Shown one piece after another: positions 15,158 through 23,133 of a stretch of 33,217 nucleotides of DNA; the stretch's first letter is position 1; every line of letters starts with the position of its first letter. The stretch is from an uncultured Lachnospiraceae bacterium. GTDB taxonomy: Bacteria; Bacillota; Clostridia; Lachnospirales; Lachnospiraceae. The stretch is from positions 1 to 33,217 of the forward strand of contig CAKRWT010000024.1 of the NCBI GenBank assembly GCA_934418125.1, read 5' to 3'. Position numbers and translations under genes: made by a program. The notes under the pieces are model-generated. The model was not told the origin of the DNA, made no database searches, and was given only the letters and a program-made list of their open reading frames with translations.

Positions 15158-16204
15158 CTAATTCTTCAGCTTAGGGTCAAATGCATCACGCAATCCATCC
15201 CCCAGAAGATTGAAGCTCAAAATAATCAAGCTGATTAACAGTGCCGGAATAAATAACAAGTATGGATAGGTGTTAATACCATTGATGGCATCGCTTGCCA
15301 GACTTCCCAGGGAAGGTAATGGTACGGCTACGCCCATACCCAGAAAGCTTAAGAAGCTCTCTGTGAAAATGGAAGATGGAATCTGCAGCGTTGTTGTTAC
15401 AATCAAGGTGCCGATACAGTTTGTCAGCAGATGCTTTTTAATAATCTTGCCATTGCTTACGCCCAGAGCCCTGGCCGCTGTTACATATTCACTTTCCTTT
15501 AACATCAATACCTGGCTTCGCACCATTCTTGCCATACCCACCCAGTACAGTAAAGCAAATACCACAAAAATACTAATCAGATTCTCTCCTACCGTGTTAA
15601 TCCATCCAAAGCCTGGAACAGTTGCCAGACTTGCCAGCGGAGCCTTTAATGCAAAGGATAACAGTACAATTAACAGAATATCCGGTATCGTATAAATAAT
15701 ATCTACAATACGCATCATTACCAGGTCAACCCAGCCGCCAAAAAAGGCTGCCACGGAACCATAAATGGAACCGATAACCAGAATAATGCCGGTTGCGATC
15801 AAGCCGACTAACAGAGAGATTCTGCTTCCCATCATGACACGTATGGCATAGTCACGTCCCATCTTATCCGTGCCAAAGAAATGCGGAAATACTTTCTCAC
15901 CCGCATCCATTTTTGCCAGTTCCTCTGCGGAATACTGCATCGGTGCCAGATTGTTGGCTCCCTTGAGCTGTTCTGCATATCCGTAAGGATAAAACATCGG
16001 AACTATAAAAGAAAATATCATAATCAGGATAATCACTACCAGCGATACCATTGCCACCTTGTTTCTGCGCAGACGGCGCATACCATCCTTCCAGAAACTT
16101 ACGCTTTCACGCATAATTACCTGGCTCTGTTTTTCCTCTTCTGTTGCGGGCAGGAAATCATCCGGATTCAGTTTCATTTGAAAACTTAATGGATTTTGTT
16201 TCAT
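15158..16204 (-). CDS. oppC: oligopeptide ABC transporter permease, OppC type
   Basis: The 348-aa permease has a long N-terminal cytoplasmic region (MKQNPLSFQMKLNPDDFL..., to about residue 45), then RLRRNKVAMVSLVVIILIMIFSFIVPMF, the OppC_N helix. A large external loop with FFGTDKMGRDYAIRVMMGSRISL follows, the Opp_C signature, then five more helices. The EAA loop ARALGVSNGKIIKKHLLTNC is where an ATPase docks. It works with OppB as the transmembrane channel. The ribosome site is weak (GAGATAAAAG), but the preceding gap of 27 bp makes coupling to oppB likely. Confidence 0.92.
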   Translation of the reverse strand: MKQNPLSFQMKLNPDDFLPATEEEKQSQVIMRESVSFWKDGMRRLRRNKVAMVSLVVIILIMIFSFIVPMFYPYGYAEQLKGANNLAPMQYSAEELAKMDAGEKVFPHFFGTDKMGRDYAIRVMMGSRISLLVGLIATGIILVIGSIYGSVAAFFGGWVDLVMMRIVDIIYTIPDILLIVLLSFALKAPLASLATVPGFGWINTVGENLISIFVVFALLYWVGMARMVRSQVLMLKESEYVTAARALGVSNGKIIKKHLLTNCIGTLIVTTTLQIPSSIFTESFLSFLGMGVAVPLPSLGSLASDAINGINTYPYLLFIPALLISLIILSFNLLGDGLRDAFDPKLKN

Positions 16205-16231
16205 CTTTTATCTCATGCCTTTCTCAAGTGT

Positions 16232-17149
16232 TTATTTCAGTTTGATTCTCGGGTCTACAATCTTATAAACAATATCTACCAGTACATTCATAACAATTAT
16301 CAGGGTTGCCAGGAAAATCGTGGTCCCCATAATCAGTGTGTAATCACGTCCGTTGATTGCTTTGATGAATTCTCCGCCAAGTCCCGGAATAACGAAGATT
16401 TTCTCTATAACAAAGCTTCCTGTAATGGTATATGCCATCATCGGTCCCACATAGGTAACAACAGGAAGAATCGCGTTACGAAGGGCATGCTTGAACAAAA
16501 TTACCCCTCCTGTCAGTCCTTTTGCCCTGGCTGTCCTCATATAATCCTGTCCCAGAACATCCAGCATGGAAGAACGCATCAGTCTCATAATATAAGCGGT
16601 CGGATAGAAGGATAATGCAATGACCGGCATAATATAATTCTTCCAGGAGGTCAGTCCCATCGTAGGCAGCCACTGTAATTTAACACCGAGGAAGTACATT
16701 AACAATGTACAGATAACGAAACTCGGCACCGCAATACCGCAGGTCGCCACCACGCTGATAAAGCTGTCTAAGAATTTCCCTCTCTTTAAGGCTGCAATGC
16801 AGCCTAACGGAATTCCCAATATAAGGGATAGCAGTACGGAAATACCACCCACCCTGGCAGAAACAGGAAACTTGGTTGTGATAATATCCATAACCGTTCT
16901 TCCCCTCTGCTTTAAGCTGTCACCGAAATCTCCGTGTGCAGCATCTGAAATATACGTCAGATATCTTTCCATTATCGGTTTATCCAAACCGTATTTTGCC
17001 TCTAAGGCTGCTGTTGCCTGAGGACTGATTGCCTTTTCTGATAAGAATGGCCCACCGGGTACCAGATTCATCAGGAAAAAGGTAAGTGTTGCAACTGCCC
17101 AGATGGTTACAACCGCCAGCACAAGTCTTTTTGCAATGTACTTAACCAT
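16232..17149 (-). CDS. oppB: oligopeptide ABC transporter permease, OppB type
   Basis: The 305-aa protein has the OppB layout: N-terminal helix MVKYIAKRLVLAVVTIWAVATLTFFLMNLVPGGPF, a periplasmic segment YGLDKPIMERYLTYI, and then five helices. The EAA loop TARAKGLTGGVILFKHALRNAILPVV docks an ATPase. A perfect AAAGGAG site precedes the ATG. It is the first gene of the oppBCDFA cluster and lies behind the P1/P2/Fur-like regulatory region. Gene order B-C-D-F-A (A last) is common in Clostridia. Confidence 0.93.
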   Translation of the reverse strand: MVKYIAKRLVLAVVTIWAVATLTFFLMNLVPGGPFLSEKAISPQATAALEAKYGLDKPIMERYLTYISDAAHGDFGDSLKQRGRTVMDIITTKFPVSARVGGISVLLSLILGIPLGCIAALKRGKFLDSFISVVATCGIAVPSFVICTLLMYFLGVKLQWLPTMGLTSWKNYIMPVIALSFYPTAYIMRLMRSSMLDVLGQDYMRTARAKGLTGGVILFKHALRNAILPVVTYVGPMMAYTITGSFVIEKIFVIPGLGGEFIKAINGRDYTLIMGTTIFLATLIIVMNVLVDIVYKIVDPRIKLK

Positions 17150-17186
17150 GGTAAAGCTCCTTTTGATTATGATAAAAATTTTATTA

Positions 17187-17201
17187 TGATAAGAATTATC
17201 A
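17187..17201 (-). promoter_or_regulatory. Fur-family (7-1-7) box candidate before oppB
   Basis: On the minus strand TGATAATTCTTATCA matches the Fur/PerR/Zur 7-1-7 consensus TGATAATNATTATCA at 14 of 15 positions. Two further direct ATTATGATAA copies (plus strand, 17166-17175 and 17183-17192) lie 17 bp apart and overlap it. It overlaps the -10 of a possible second promoter (TTTTCA 17218-17223, 17-bp spacer, GATAAT 17195-17200). A metal or peroxide sensor of the Fur family could therefore gate opp transcription. Confidence 0.45.
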
Positions 17202-17271
17202 AAAAATTTAGGTTAACTGAAAAAGAGAACTCCGTGGTAGTTTCACCCCATTGTTCCCTTCTAACTTTACT

Positions 17272-17301
17272 ATTTTAACAAACTCTCTATCCGTTTGTCA
17301 A
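17272..17301 (-). promoter_or_regulatory. P1 promoter of the opp operon
   Basis: A consensus TTGACA (17296-17301), an 18-bp spacer and TAAAAT (17272-17277) lie just after the tex stop codon. The start would be near 17265, leaving a leader of about 115 nt with AT-rich repeats and the Fur-like box. Confidence 0.8.
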
Positions 17302-17328
17302 ATAAAATGATACATATGGCTGAATTTT

Positions 17329-19671
17329 CTAATTTGCCATCTGCTTAATTTTCATCGTAAGACCGATTCGTTTCTTGGCTACGTCCACGCTAAGAACCTG
17401 AACATCCACAATATCGCCTACGCTGACTGCCTCTAATGGGTGCTTTATAAACTTATCTGTAATCTGGGAGATATGAACCAGACCATCCTGATGTACACCG
17501 ATATCTACAAACACACCAAAGTCGATAACATTCCGGACCGTTCCTTTCAAAATCATGCCCGGTTTCAAATCCTTCATGTCCAGTACATCACTTCGTAAAA
17601 TCGGTGCCGGCATATCATCTCTTGGGTCTCTTGCCGGTTTCTCCAGCTCTTTGAGAATATCGGTCAGGGTAATCTCACCAATGCCCAGTTCTTCTGCCAG
17701 TTTCTTCTTATCTTTGATTTTCTTTTCCAGACTGCTTATGGTTACTTCCTGTTTTGGCTCTTCCTTCCTGAGATTCTCTGTCTCTAGCAGGGCATCTCCC
17801 ATGGCTGCTGCCAGAGCCTTTCCCATAGCCGTATTGGTGTTGCGGATAACCAGCTTCTGCTTCGGTTTCTTCTCCTTTACTGTTGCTGCTTTCCTGCCAT
17901 TTGCCTTCTCTGTCGCTGCTTTCTTCTGGGCTTCCTTTACATCTTCCATAGTCAGTCCCATCTTATCCAGAAGCTTTGCTGCTGCCTCGTAAGACTCCGG
18001 ATGCACACTGGTGGCATCTAATGGGTTATCCCCATCGCTAATCCGCATGAAGCCGGCACATTGTTCAAAGGCTTTTGGTCCTAACTTGGCAACCTTTAAC
18101 AACTGCTTCCGGTTGGTGAATCTGCCGTTTGTTTCCCGGTAATCTACGATATTTCTGGCAATTACCTTGGACACGCCGGATACATATTCCAACAGGGAAG
18201 CAGAAGCAGTATTCAGGTCAACACCAACCTTATTTACACTGTCTTCCACTACACCGTTTAAGGCTTCACTTAATTTCTTCTGGTTCATATCATGCTGATA
18301 CTGGCCTACCCCGATGGATTTCGGGTCTATCTTTACCAACTCTGCCAATGGGTCCTGCAGCCTTCTTGCAATAGAGGCTGCGCTTCGCTGTCCCACATCA
18401 AAGTTCGGGAACTCCTCCGTGGCTAACTTGCTGGCAGAATAAACAGATGCTCCCGCCTCATTGACAATCACATACTGCACCGGTGTATCCAGTTCCTTTA
18501 GTAATTCCACGATAACCTGCTCTGACTCTCTGGATGCCGTTCCGTTTCCGACCGAAATTAAGGATACATGGTACTTATGAATGAGTTTCTTTAACTCTGC
18601 CTTGGCTTCTGTCACTTTATTCTGTGGGGCAGTTGGAAAAATAACCTTAGTATCCAGCACCTTACCCGTTTCATCTACGACTGCCAGTTTGCAGCCGGTA
18701 CGGAATGCCGGATCCCAGCCTAATACAACCTTGCCTTTAATCGGTGGCTGTAACAGCAGCTGCTCCAGGTTCTTACCGAAAACAGTAATCGCTCCGTCCT
18801 CTGCCTTTTCGGTCAGTTCATTGCGGATTTCTCTTTCAATGGCAGGTGCAATCAGTCTGTCATAGCTGTCCGTAATTACATCCTCTAATACCGGGGATGT
18901 GACAGGGTTGTCCTTTATAACAACTTTCTTGCGTAAGTACTGGAGAATACGCTCTACCGGTGCCTCGACCCTGACTACCAGGAACTTCTCATTCTCCCCA
19001 CGGTTTAAAGCAAGGGTTCTGTGTCCTGCCACCTTCTTGAGTGGCTCCTCATACTGATAGTACATTTCGTATACGCTCTCTGCCTTGTCATCCTTGGCAG
19101 TGCTGGTAAGTTTTCCTTCTTCCATGGTAATCTTACGGATATAGATACGGTAATCTGCCTCATCCGAAATCATTTCCGCAATAATATCCTTCGCGCCCTG
19201 AATGGCTTCTGCCACGCTGGCTACGCCTTTTTCTTCGTCAATATACTTCTCTGCCTCTTTCTCCAAAGGCTCACCTGTCTCCTGTGCCAGAATAAACTGT
19301 GCCAGACCATCCAGTCCCTTTTCCTTGGCAACACTTGCCCTGGTCTTCCGTTTCGGACGGTAAGGGCGGTACAAATCCTCTACCACCACCATAGTCTCTG
19401 CTGCTACGATTCTGGCTTTCAGCTCTTCTGTAAGCTGCCCCTGTTCCTCTATACTCTTTAACACCTGTTCCTTCTTTTCTTCCAGGTTACGCAGGTAAGT
19501 CAGTCGCTCATACAGGTTACGCAATACTTCATCATTTAAAGAGCCTGTGGCCTCCTTACGGTAACGGGAGATAAAAGGAATGGTGTTTCCTTCATCAATC
19601 AGCTTTACGGCAGCTTCCACCTGCCATTTTTCTACGTTCAGTTCTTCTTTCAGCTTTCCAATAATATCCAT
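17329..19671 (-). CDS. tex: Tex-family RNA-binding transcription accessory protein
   Basis: The 780-aa cytoplasmic protein follows the Tex order: N-terminal helical domain with IPFISRYRKEATGSLND, a YqgF/RuvC-like domain (VVLGWDPAFRTGCKLAVVDETG...ISVGNGTASRESE), helix-hairpin-helix segments and a C-terminal S1 domain (LKPGMILKGTVRNVIDFGVFVDIGVHQDGLVHIS). It is longer than the usual roughly 720 aa: a Lys/Glu/Ala-rich insert (about residues 610-700) separates HhH from S1. The start at 19671 is set by GGAG six bases upstream; that site belongs to the SD-linked hairpin family. It has its own promoter and is divergent from the DUF4190-like gene. Tex is linked to transcription and RNA binding, but its cellular role in Clostridia is poorly defined. 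Confidence 0.94.
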   Translation of the reverse strand: MDIIGKLKEELNVEKWQVEAAVKLIDEGNTIPFISRYRKEATGSLNDEVLRNLYERLTYLRNLEEKKEQVLKSIEEQGQLTEELKARIVAAETMVVVEDLYRPYRPKRKTRASVAKEKGLDGLAQFILAQETGEPLEKEAEKYIDEEKGVASVAEAIQGAKDIIAEMISDEADYRIYIRKITMEEGKLTSTAKDDKAESVYEMYYQYEEPLKKVAGHRTLALNRGENEKFLVVRVEAPVERILQYLRKKVVIKDNPVTSPVLEDVITDSYDRLIAPAIEREIRNELTEKAEDGAITVFGKNLEQLLLQPPIKGKVVLGWDPAFRTGCKLAVVDETGKVLDTKVIFPTAPQNKVTEAKAELKKLIHKYHVSLISVGNGTASRESEQVIVELLKELDTPVQYVIVNEAGASVYSASKLATEEFPNFDVGQRSAASIARRLQDPLAELVKIDPKSIGVGQYQHDMNQKKLSEALNGVVEDSVNKVGVDLNTASASLLEYVSGVSKVIARNIVDYRETNGRFTNRKQLLKVAKLGPKAFEQCAGFMRISDGDNPLDATSVHPESYEAAAKLLDKMGLTMEDVKEAQKKAATEKANGRKAATVKEKKPKQKLVIRNTNTAMGKALAAAMGDALLETENLRKEEPKQEVTISSLEKKIKDKKKLAEELGIGEITLTDILKELEKPARDPRDDMPAPILRSDVLDMKDLKPGMILKGTVRNVIDFGVFVDIGVHQDGLVHISQITDKFIKHPLEAVSVGDIVDVQVLSVDVAKKRIGLTMKIKQMAN

Positions 19672-19676
19672 AGGTT

Positions 19677-19704
19677 TCTCCATTTCTGCATACTTTTTAC
19701 GCAT
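19677..19704 (-). repeat. structured leader, copy 3: SD-linked hairpin of tex
   Basis: The minus-strand ATGCGTAAAAAGTATGCAG, then AAATGGAG, repeats the ATGCG...GCAGAAATG pattern. The arms TGCGT and ATGCA pair over 5 bp (one G-U) and lie directly before the tex ribosome site. Confidence 0.5.
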
Positions 19705-19731
19705 CCTTGGCTTATGCCGCAATCAAGATAT

Positions 19732-19761
19732 AGTATACAGGATTCCGGGCAGTATTTTCAA
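19732..19761 (-). promoter_or_regulatory. promoter of tex
   Basis: TTGAAA (19756-19761), an 18-bp spacer and TATACT (19732-19737) on the minus strand lie about 60 bp upstream of the tex start codon. Confidence 0.75.
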
Positions 19762-19805
19762 CTGCAAAAATTTACAGTAAATTTATACCGCTCCCATTTT
19801 CCTTG

Positions 19806-19814
19806 TGGTATACT
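19806..19814 (+). promoter_or_regulatory. extended -10 promoter for the DUF4190 cluster
   Basis: TGGTATACT is an extended -10 (TGnTATACT) with no good -35, typical of extended -10 promoters. It points right and would read through the MITE (19835-20093) into the plus-strand cluster. The tex promoter lies about 50 bp away in the opposite direction. Confidence 0.55.
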
Positions 19815-19823
19815 AAGGGTAGT

Positions 19824-20104
19824 ATTAGTCTTATACAAATAATTGTGAAGGCATAATTTTCCGTTTTGAAATGTGCAAATGAATAACCAATCGCCGGACC
19901 CTTGGAAAGTAGGTTCGCTCAGCAGCGAACCTAGCAAGAATTTCTGTAGAAATTCTTGTTGGCATTCCGCTACACAGTTGCATTATTCGCACCTTACTAG
20001 TGTATTAGTGCGTTTGGAGCGGAGCGAAAGCGCGTCCAAGATGGTTTTCAGTTGTACATTTCTGTCACGGAACTATAGTTCACAATTATCCGCATTAGTC
20101 TTAT
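19824..20104. mobile_element. MITE-like element with an 11-bp target duplication
   Basis: A roughly 259-bp segment (19835-20093) without coding capacity is flanked by identical 11-mers ATTAGTCTTAT at 19824-19834 and 20094-20104. Its ends are inverted: ATAATTGTGAA at the left matches TTCACAATTAT at the right exactly, and the similarity continues inward imperfectly (CCGT, GAAATGT, CAA, TGAA, AACC) for about 50 bp. Inside are perfect hairpins AGGTTCGCT/AGCGAACCT and CAAGAATTTC/GAAATTCTTG. Long inverted ends, a direct duplication and no ORF fit a miniature inverted-repeat transposable element or similar non-autonomous repeat. No transposase is present in the window, and no other copy was seen here. 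Confidence 0.65.
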
Positions 20105-20126
20105 GAATGAAGTAAGGAGACACACT

Positions 20127-20549
20127 ATGGACTGGCAGAATCAAAACCCTTATCATAATAACCCCTATTATCCACCTTACCGCCCGAAGCCGCGGAACGA
20201 GGCAATGGCTACGGCAGCTATGGTAACAGGAATCCTTGCCGTGGTAACCTTTGCTATGATGACAGTTTACCTGCCTTTCATTTTCGGAAGCATCAGCATC
20301 CTGCTGGCTCTCTTATCCAAGGGACGTGCCCCCAAGCTTCCCGGCAAGGCAAAAATCGGCATCCTCTGTTCCATTACCGGTGTTATCTGTAATATCATCC
20401 TGGTTTGCTTTTCCCTGTACATGGTCATCGCAAACCCGATGGTAAGGGAGCAGGTGGACAAGGTTTTTGAAGCACAGTATGGCGTAACGATTGAAGAAAT
20501 GTATGAAGATATGATGAATGGAGAGAATCCTTATGACACTCAGTATTAA
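20127..20549 (+). CDS. DUF4190-like small integral membrane protein
   Basis: The 140-aa protein starts with a Pro/Tyr/Asn-rich cytoplasmic tail (PYHNNPYYPPYRPKPRNE) and has two hydrophobic helical regions: ATAAMVTGILAVVTFAMMTVYLPFIFGSISILLAL, and GILCSITGVICNIILVCFSLYMVIA. A basic loop (SKGRAPKLPGKAK) lies between. The C-terminus is acidic. This fits DUF4190/small tetraspanning proteins of Firmicutes, with no known activity. The start is the ATG at 20127, preceded by AAGGAGA; the earlier in-frame ATG at 20103 arises from the MITE duplication and has no ribosome site. It overlaps the next gene by 17 bases. Confidence 0.75.
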   Translation: MDWQNQNPYHNNPYYPPYRPKPRNEAMATAAMVTGILAVVTFAMMTVYLPFIFGSISILLALLSKGRAPKLPGKAKIGILCSITGVICNIILVCFSLYMVIANPMVREQVDKVFEAQYGVTIEEMYEDMMNGENPYDTQY

Positions 20550-21021
20550 TCCTTCTTATGTATCCTATTCCAATTACACAAACCCGGAGGCAGAAGATGC
20601 TTCTACCGTCATCCGCAATCCCGGTGAATCCACCGAGAAACAGGCTGGCAGGCAGTCTTCTCCCGCAGAATGCAAAACCTGTAAAGAGAGGAAATACCAG
20701 GATGGCTCTGATGAAGAAGTATCCTTTAAGTCAGCAGCCCATATCAGCCCGGATGCAGCAGCTTCCCGTGTCAGAAGCCATGAGCAGGAGCATGTAAGCA
20801 ACGCATACAAAAAGGCTGCCCAGAGCAATGGCAAAGTCGTTTCCTGCAATGTTTCCATTCACACTTCGGTCTGCCCGGAATGTGGACGGACTTATGTGTC
20901 TGGCGGAACCACCGCTACACAGATTAAATATTATAACGAAGAAAATCCCTATCAGAAAGAATTAAAATCTTCTGATGCTGCCAATAAATATCTGGGAAAT
21001 AACATTGATATTGCCTGCTGA
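20533..21021 (+). CDS. small CxxC/HExxH putative zinc metalloprotein
   Basis: The 162-aa protein has a low-complexity N-terminus, then CKTCKERKYQDGSDEE (CxxC), VSFKSAAHISPDAAASRVRSHEQEHV with a HExxH zincin-type motif (HEQEH at about 91-95), and CPECGRTYVSGGT with a second CxxC. The same order of motifs occurs in uncharacterised Firmicute proteins that I recognise only as 'hypothetical' (SprA-related-like). HExxH suggests a minimal gluzincin/metalloprotease and the Cys pairs a zinc ribbon, but activity is inferred. There is no signal peptide or transmembrane helix. The start ATG at 20533 has GGAGAG upstream and overlaps the DUF4190-like gene by 17 bases, so translation is coupled. Confidence 0.7.
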   Translation: MTLSINPSYVSYSNYTNPEAEDASTVIRNPGESTEKQAGRQSSPAECKTCKERKYQDGSDEEVSFKSAAHISPDAAASRVRSHEQEHVSNAYKKAAQSNGKVVSCNVSIHTSVCPECGRTYVSGGTTATQIKYYNEENPYQKELKSSDAANKYLGNNIDIAC

Positions 21022-21107
21022 CACGCTCCTTAGGGAAAGCAGGTCTTGTGAATGTCCCGGATTTGAAAAAACCAACGATACGAATTCAAAAAGAAATGAG
21101 GCATATT

Positions 21108-21857
21108 ATGAATCAATATTTATCTTCCGCAGAGCTGAAAGCTGCTGCCAAAGAGCACATGTTTGGAAAATACGGCACAGCCATCGCCGCCTTAGTAATC
21201 GTTTTTCTCATAGAAGGTTTCTGCACCTTACTGATTAGTTTCCTGACAGACACCACTACTATTCCGGGAACCGTTGTATATTACCTGTTAAGCTTCGTCG
21301 TGGCTGTTATCTTCGGTATTTTCAGTTCCGGTACGGCTTACTTCTATCTGAAGGCTGCCTGTGGCTATCCGGTATCAGTCAGCGATATCTTCTATGGTTT
21401 CAAGCTCTGTCCGGACAAAGCTCTTATCATTCAGGCATGGACCGGTATTCTCTCTTATCTTTTCATGCTGCCTAATATTGTACTGACCTATCAGTTCACG
21501 AAAGCAACAGCCGGGGGAAATATCGATATCAGTACCTACTCTTCCCTGATGCTGCCTTATTCCCTGAGCATGATTCTTATGAGCGTGGCTTCTATTATCA
21601 TAAGTCTTTTCTATGCACAGAGTTTTTATCTGCTGCATGATTTTCCACAGTATTCCGCCAGGGAACTGTTAGCCATGAGCCGCCACATAATGAAAGGGCA
21701 GAAAGGACGTTTGTTTTATCTCTACATCAGCTTCCTGCCACTTTTCTTACTCAGTTTACTCTCCTGCGGAATTGCACTTTTGTGGCTGATGCCCTACATC
21801 AACGCAACCCTGGCAGAATTCTTTTTAGATATTATGCGAAAAGGAAATACGCACTAA
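21108..21857 (+). CDS. DUF975 family integral membrane protein
   Basis: The 249-aa protein starts MNQYLSSAELKAAAKEHMFGKYGTAIAALVIV and has about six hydrophobic segments. The internal motifs YFYLKAACGYPVSVSDIFYGF and AQSFYLLHDFPQYSARELLAMSRHIMKGQKGRLFYLYISF match DUF975 (PF06161) membrane proteins. Their function is unknown; some relatives sit near membrane-remodelling or peptidase genes. The ATG at 21108 is preceded by AATGAGG; upstream in-frame codons have no ribosome site. The 3' end overlaps the convergent prfB by four bases (21854-21857), with no terminator between. It is the third gene of the DUF4190-HExxH-DUF975 cluster. Confidence 0.8.
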   Translation: MNQYLSSAELKAAAKEHMFGKYGTAIAALVIVFLIEGFCTLLISFLTDTTTIPGTVVYYLLSFVVAVIFGIFSSGTAYFYLKAACGYPVSVSDIFYGFKLCPDKALIIQAWTGILSYLFMLPNIVLTYQFTKATAGGNIDISTYSSLMLPYSLSMILMSVASIIISLFYAQSFYLLHDFPQYSARELLAMSRHIMKGQKGRLFYLYISFLPLFLLSLLSCGIALLWLMPYINATLAEFFLDIMRKGNTH

Positions 21858-22958
21858 TTATTAATCCATCTTAAATAAGCATTGATAAAGGGGTCGATTG
21901 CTCCATCTAAAACAGCATCTACGTTACCGGATTCTTCTCCTGTCCTGTGGTCTTTTACCATCGTATAAGGCTGCATAACATAAGAACGAATCTGGTTACC
22001 CCAGCCAATCTCTTTCACGTCACCACGAATATCAGAAAGCTTCTCTGCATTTTCTTCCTGTTTCAGCATATATAACTTCGCTTTCAACATTTGCATTGCC
22101 TTATCCTTATTCATGTGCTGGCTTCGCTCATTCTGGCAGGTTACCACAATTCCTGTAGGAAAATGGGTGATTCGGATTGCCGATGAAGTTTTATTGATAT
22201 GCTGTCCACCGGCACCACTGCTTCGGTAGGTATCAATCCGGATATCCTCATCCTTAATCTCTACATCTACATCTTCCTCAATATCCGGCATAACATCCAG
22301 TGACACGAAGGAAGTCTGCCGTTTGCCCTGGGCATTAAACGGAGAGATTCGCACCAGTCTGTGCACACCCTTTTCTGATTTCAGATAGCCGTAAGCATTC
22401 TCACCATTTATCTGGAACGTAACCGACTTAATACCTGCCTCGTCGCCATCCAGATAATCCAGTACTTCCAGGCTGAAGCCTTTCCGTTCTGCCCATCTGG
22501 TATACATACGATAAAGCATACTGCACCAGTCACAGCTTTCTGTACCGCCCGCTCCTGCATTGAGCTTTAAGATTGCATTGTTCTTGTCATATTCCCCTGA
22601 CAACAGGGTGCTGATACGAATATTCTCAAAGGTTTCCTTAAAGGATTTCAGTTCCTCTTCGATATCCGGAATGATAGCGGGATCATTCTCTTCATATCCC
22701 ATCTCTATCAATTCCAGAATGTCCTCGTACTGTCTGGACAGTCCGTTCATCGTATCAACGGTATCTTTCAGGCTCTTGGATTCCCGCATTTTCTGATTGG
22801 ATTTCTCCGGGTCATTCCAAAAATCCGGTGCCTGCATTTCCATTTCCAGTTCCTCAATCCGCTTCGACTTATTATCTAAGTCAAAGTGAATCCCTCACTT
22901 CCGCTAAGGGACTTTCGTAACTGAGAAGTTCGGATTTCATATTATCCAGTTCTACCAC
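21854..22958 (-). CDS. prfB: peptide chain release factor 2, with programmed +1 frameshift
   Basis: RF2 recognises UAA/UGA stop codons. A 25-codon first segment (GTG start at 22958, with an AAGGTGG ribosome site) ends CTT TGA (TGA at 22881-22883). Slipping +1 to GAC at 22882 joins the second frame, which runs to the stop at 21854, giving about 367 aa. An AGGG stands two codons before CTT, as in the E. coli site. Visible RF2 motifs are SPF (anticodon-like, ISPFNAQ) and GAGGQHINKT (catalytic GGQ). The arrangement secA then prfB is common in Firmicutes, supporting co-transcription. A reading frame beginning at 22843 would lack the proper N-terminus. Confidence 0.96.
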
Positions 22959-23133
22959 TTAACGTCACCACCTTTTCTATTCTTTCATCAAAATCATATT
23001 ACTTCTAATAACCAGTTTCTTGCTCGTCATGCTTCATGGCAGGGATGACAGCAACCAGGCGAAAGACCCTATAAGAACGTGTCTGAGCCGGTTCTGTCAT
23101 TCCTGTCTTAGAAAATGATTCCTTAGTTCTGGT

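Noticed and set aside
16061..16081. A fifth copy of the ATGCG...CGCAGAAAC pattern on the minus strand
   Set aside because: It lies inside oppC and encodes the conserved MRRLRRN segment before the first helix, so the likeness is due to codons, not a leader hairpin.
20103..20126. An earlier start for the DUF4190-like gene
   Set aside because: The ATG at 20103 is formed by the target duplication and lacks a ribosome site; AAGGAGA supports the ATG at 20127.
22844..22958. Apparent loss of the prfB N-terminus (pseudogene)
   Set aside because: It is the programmed +1 frameshift; the 25-codon first segment and junction are present.
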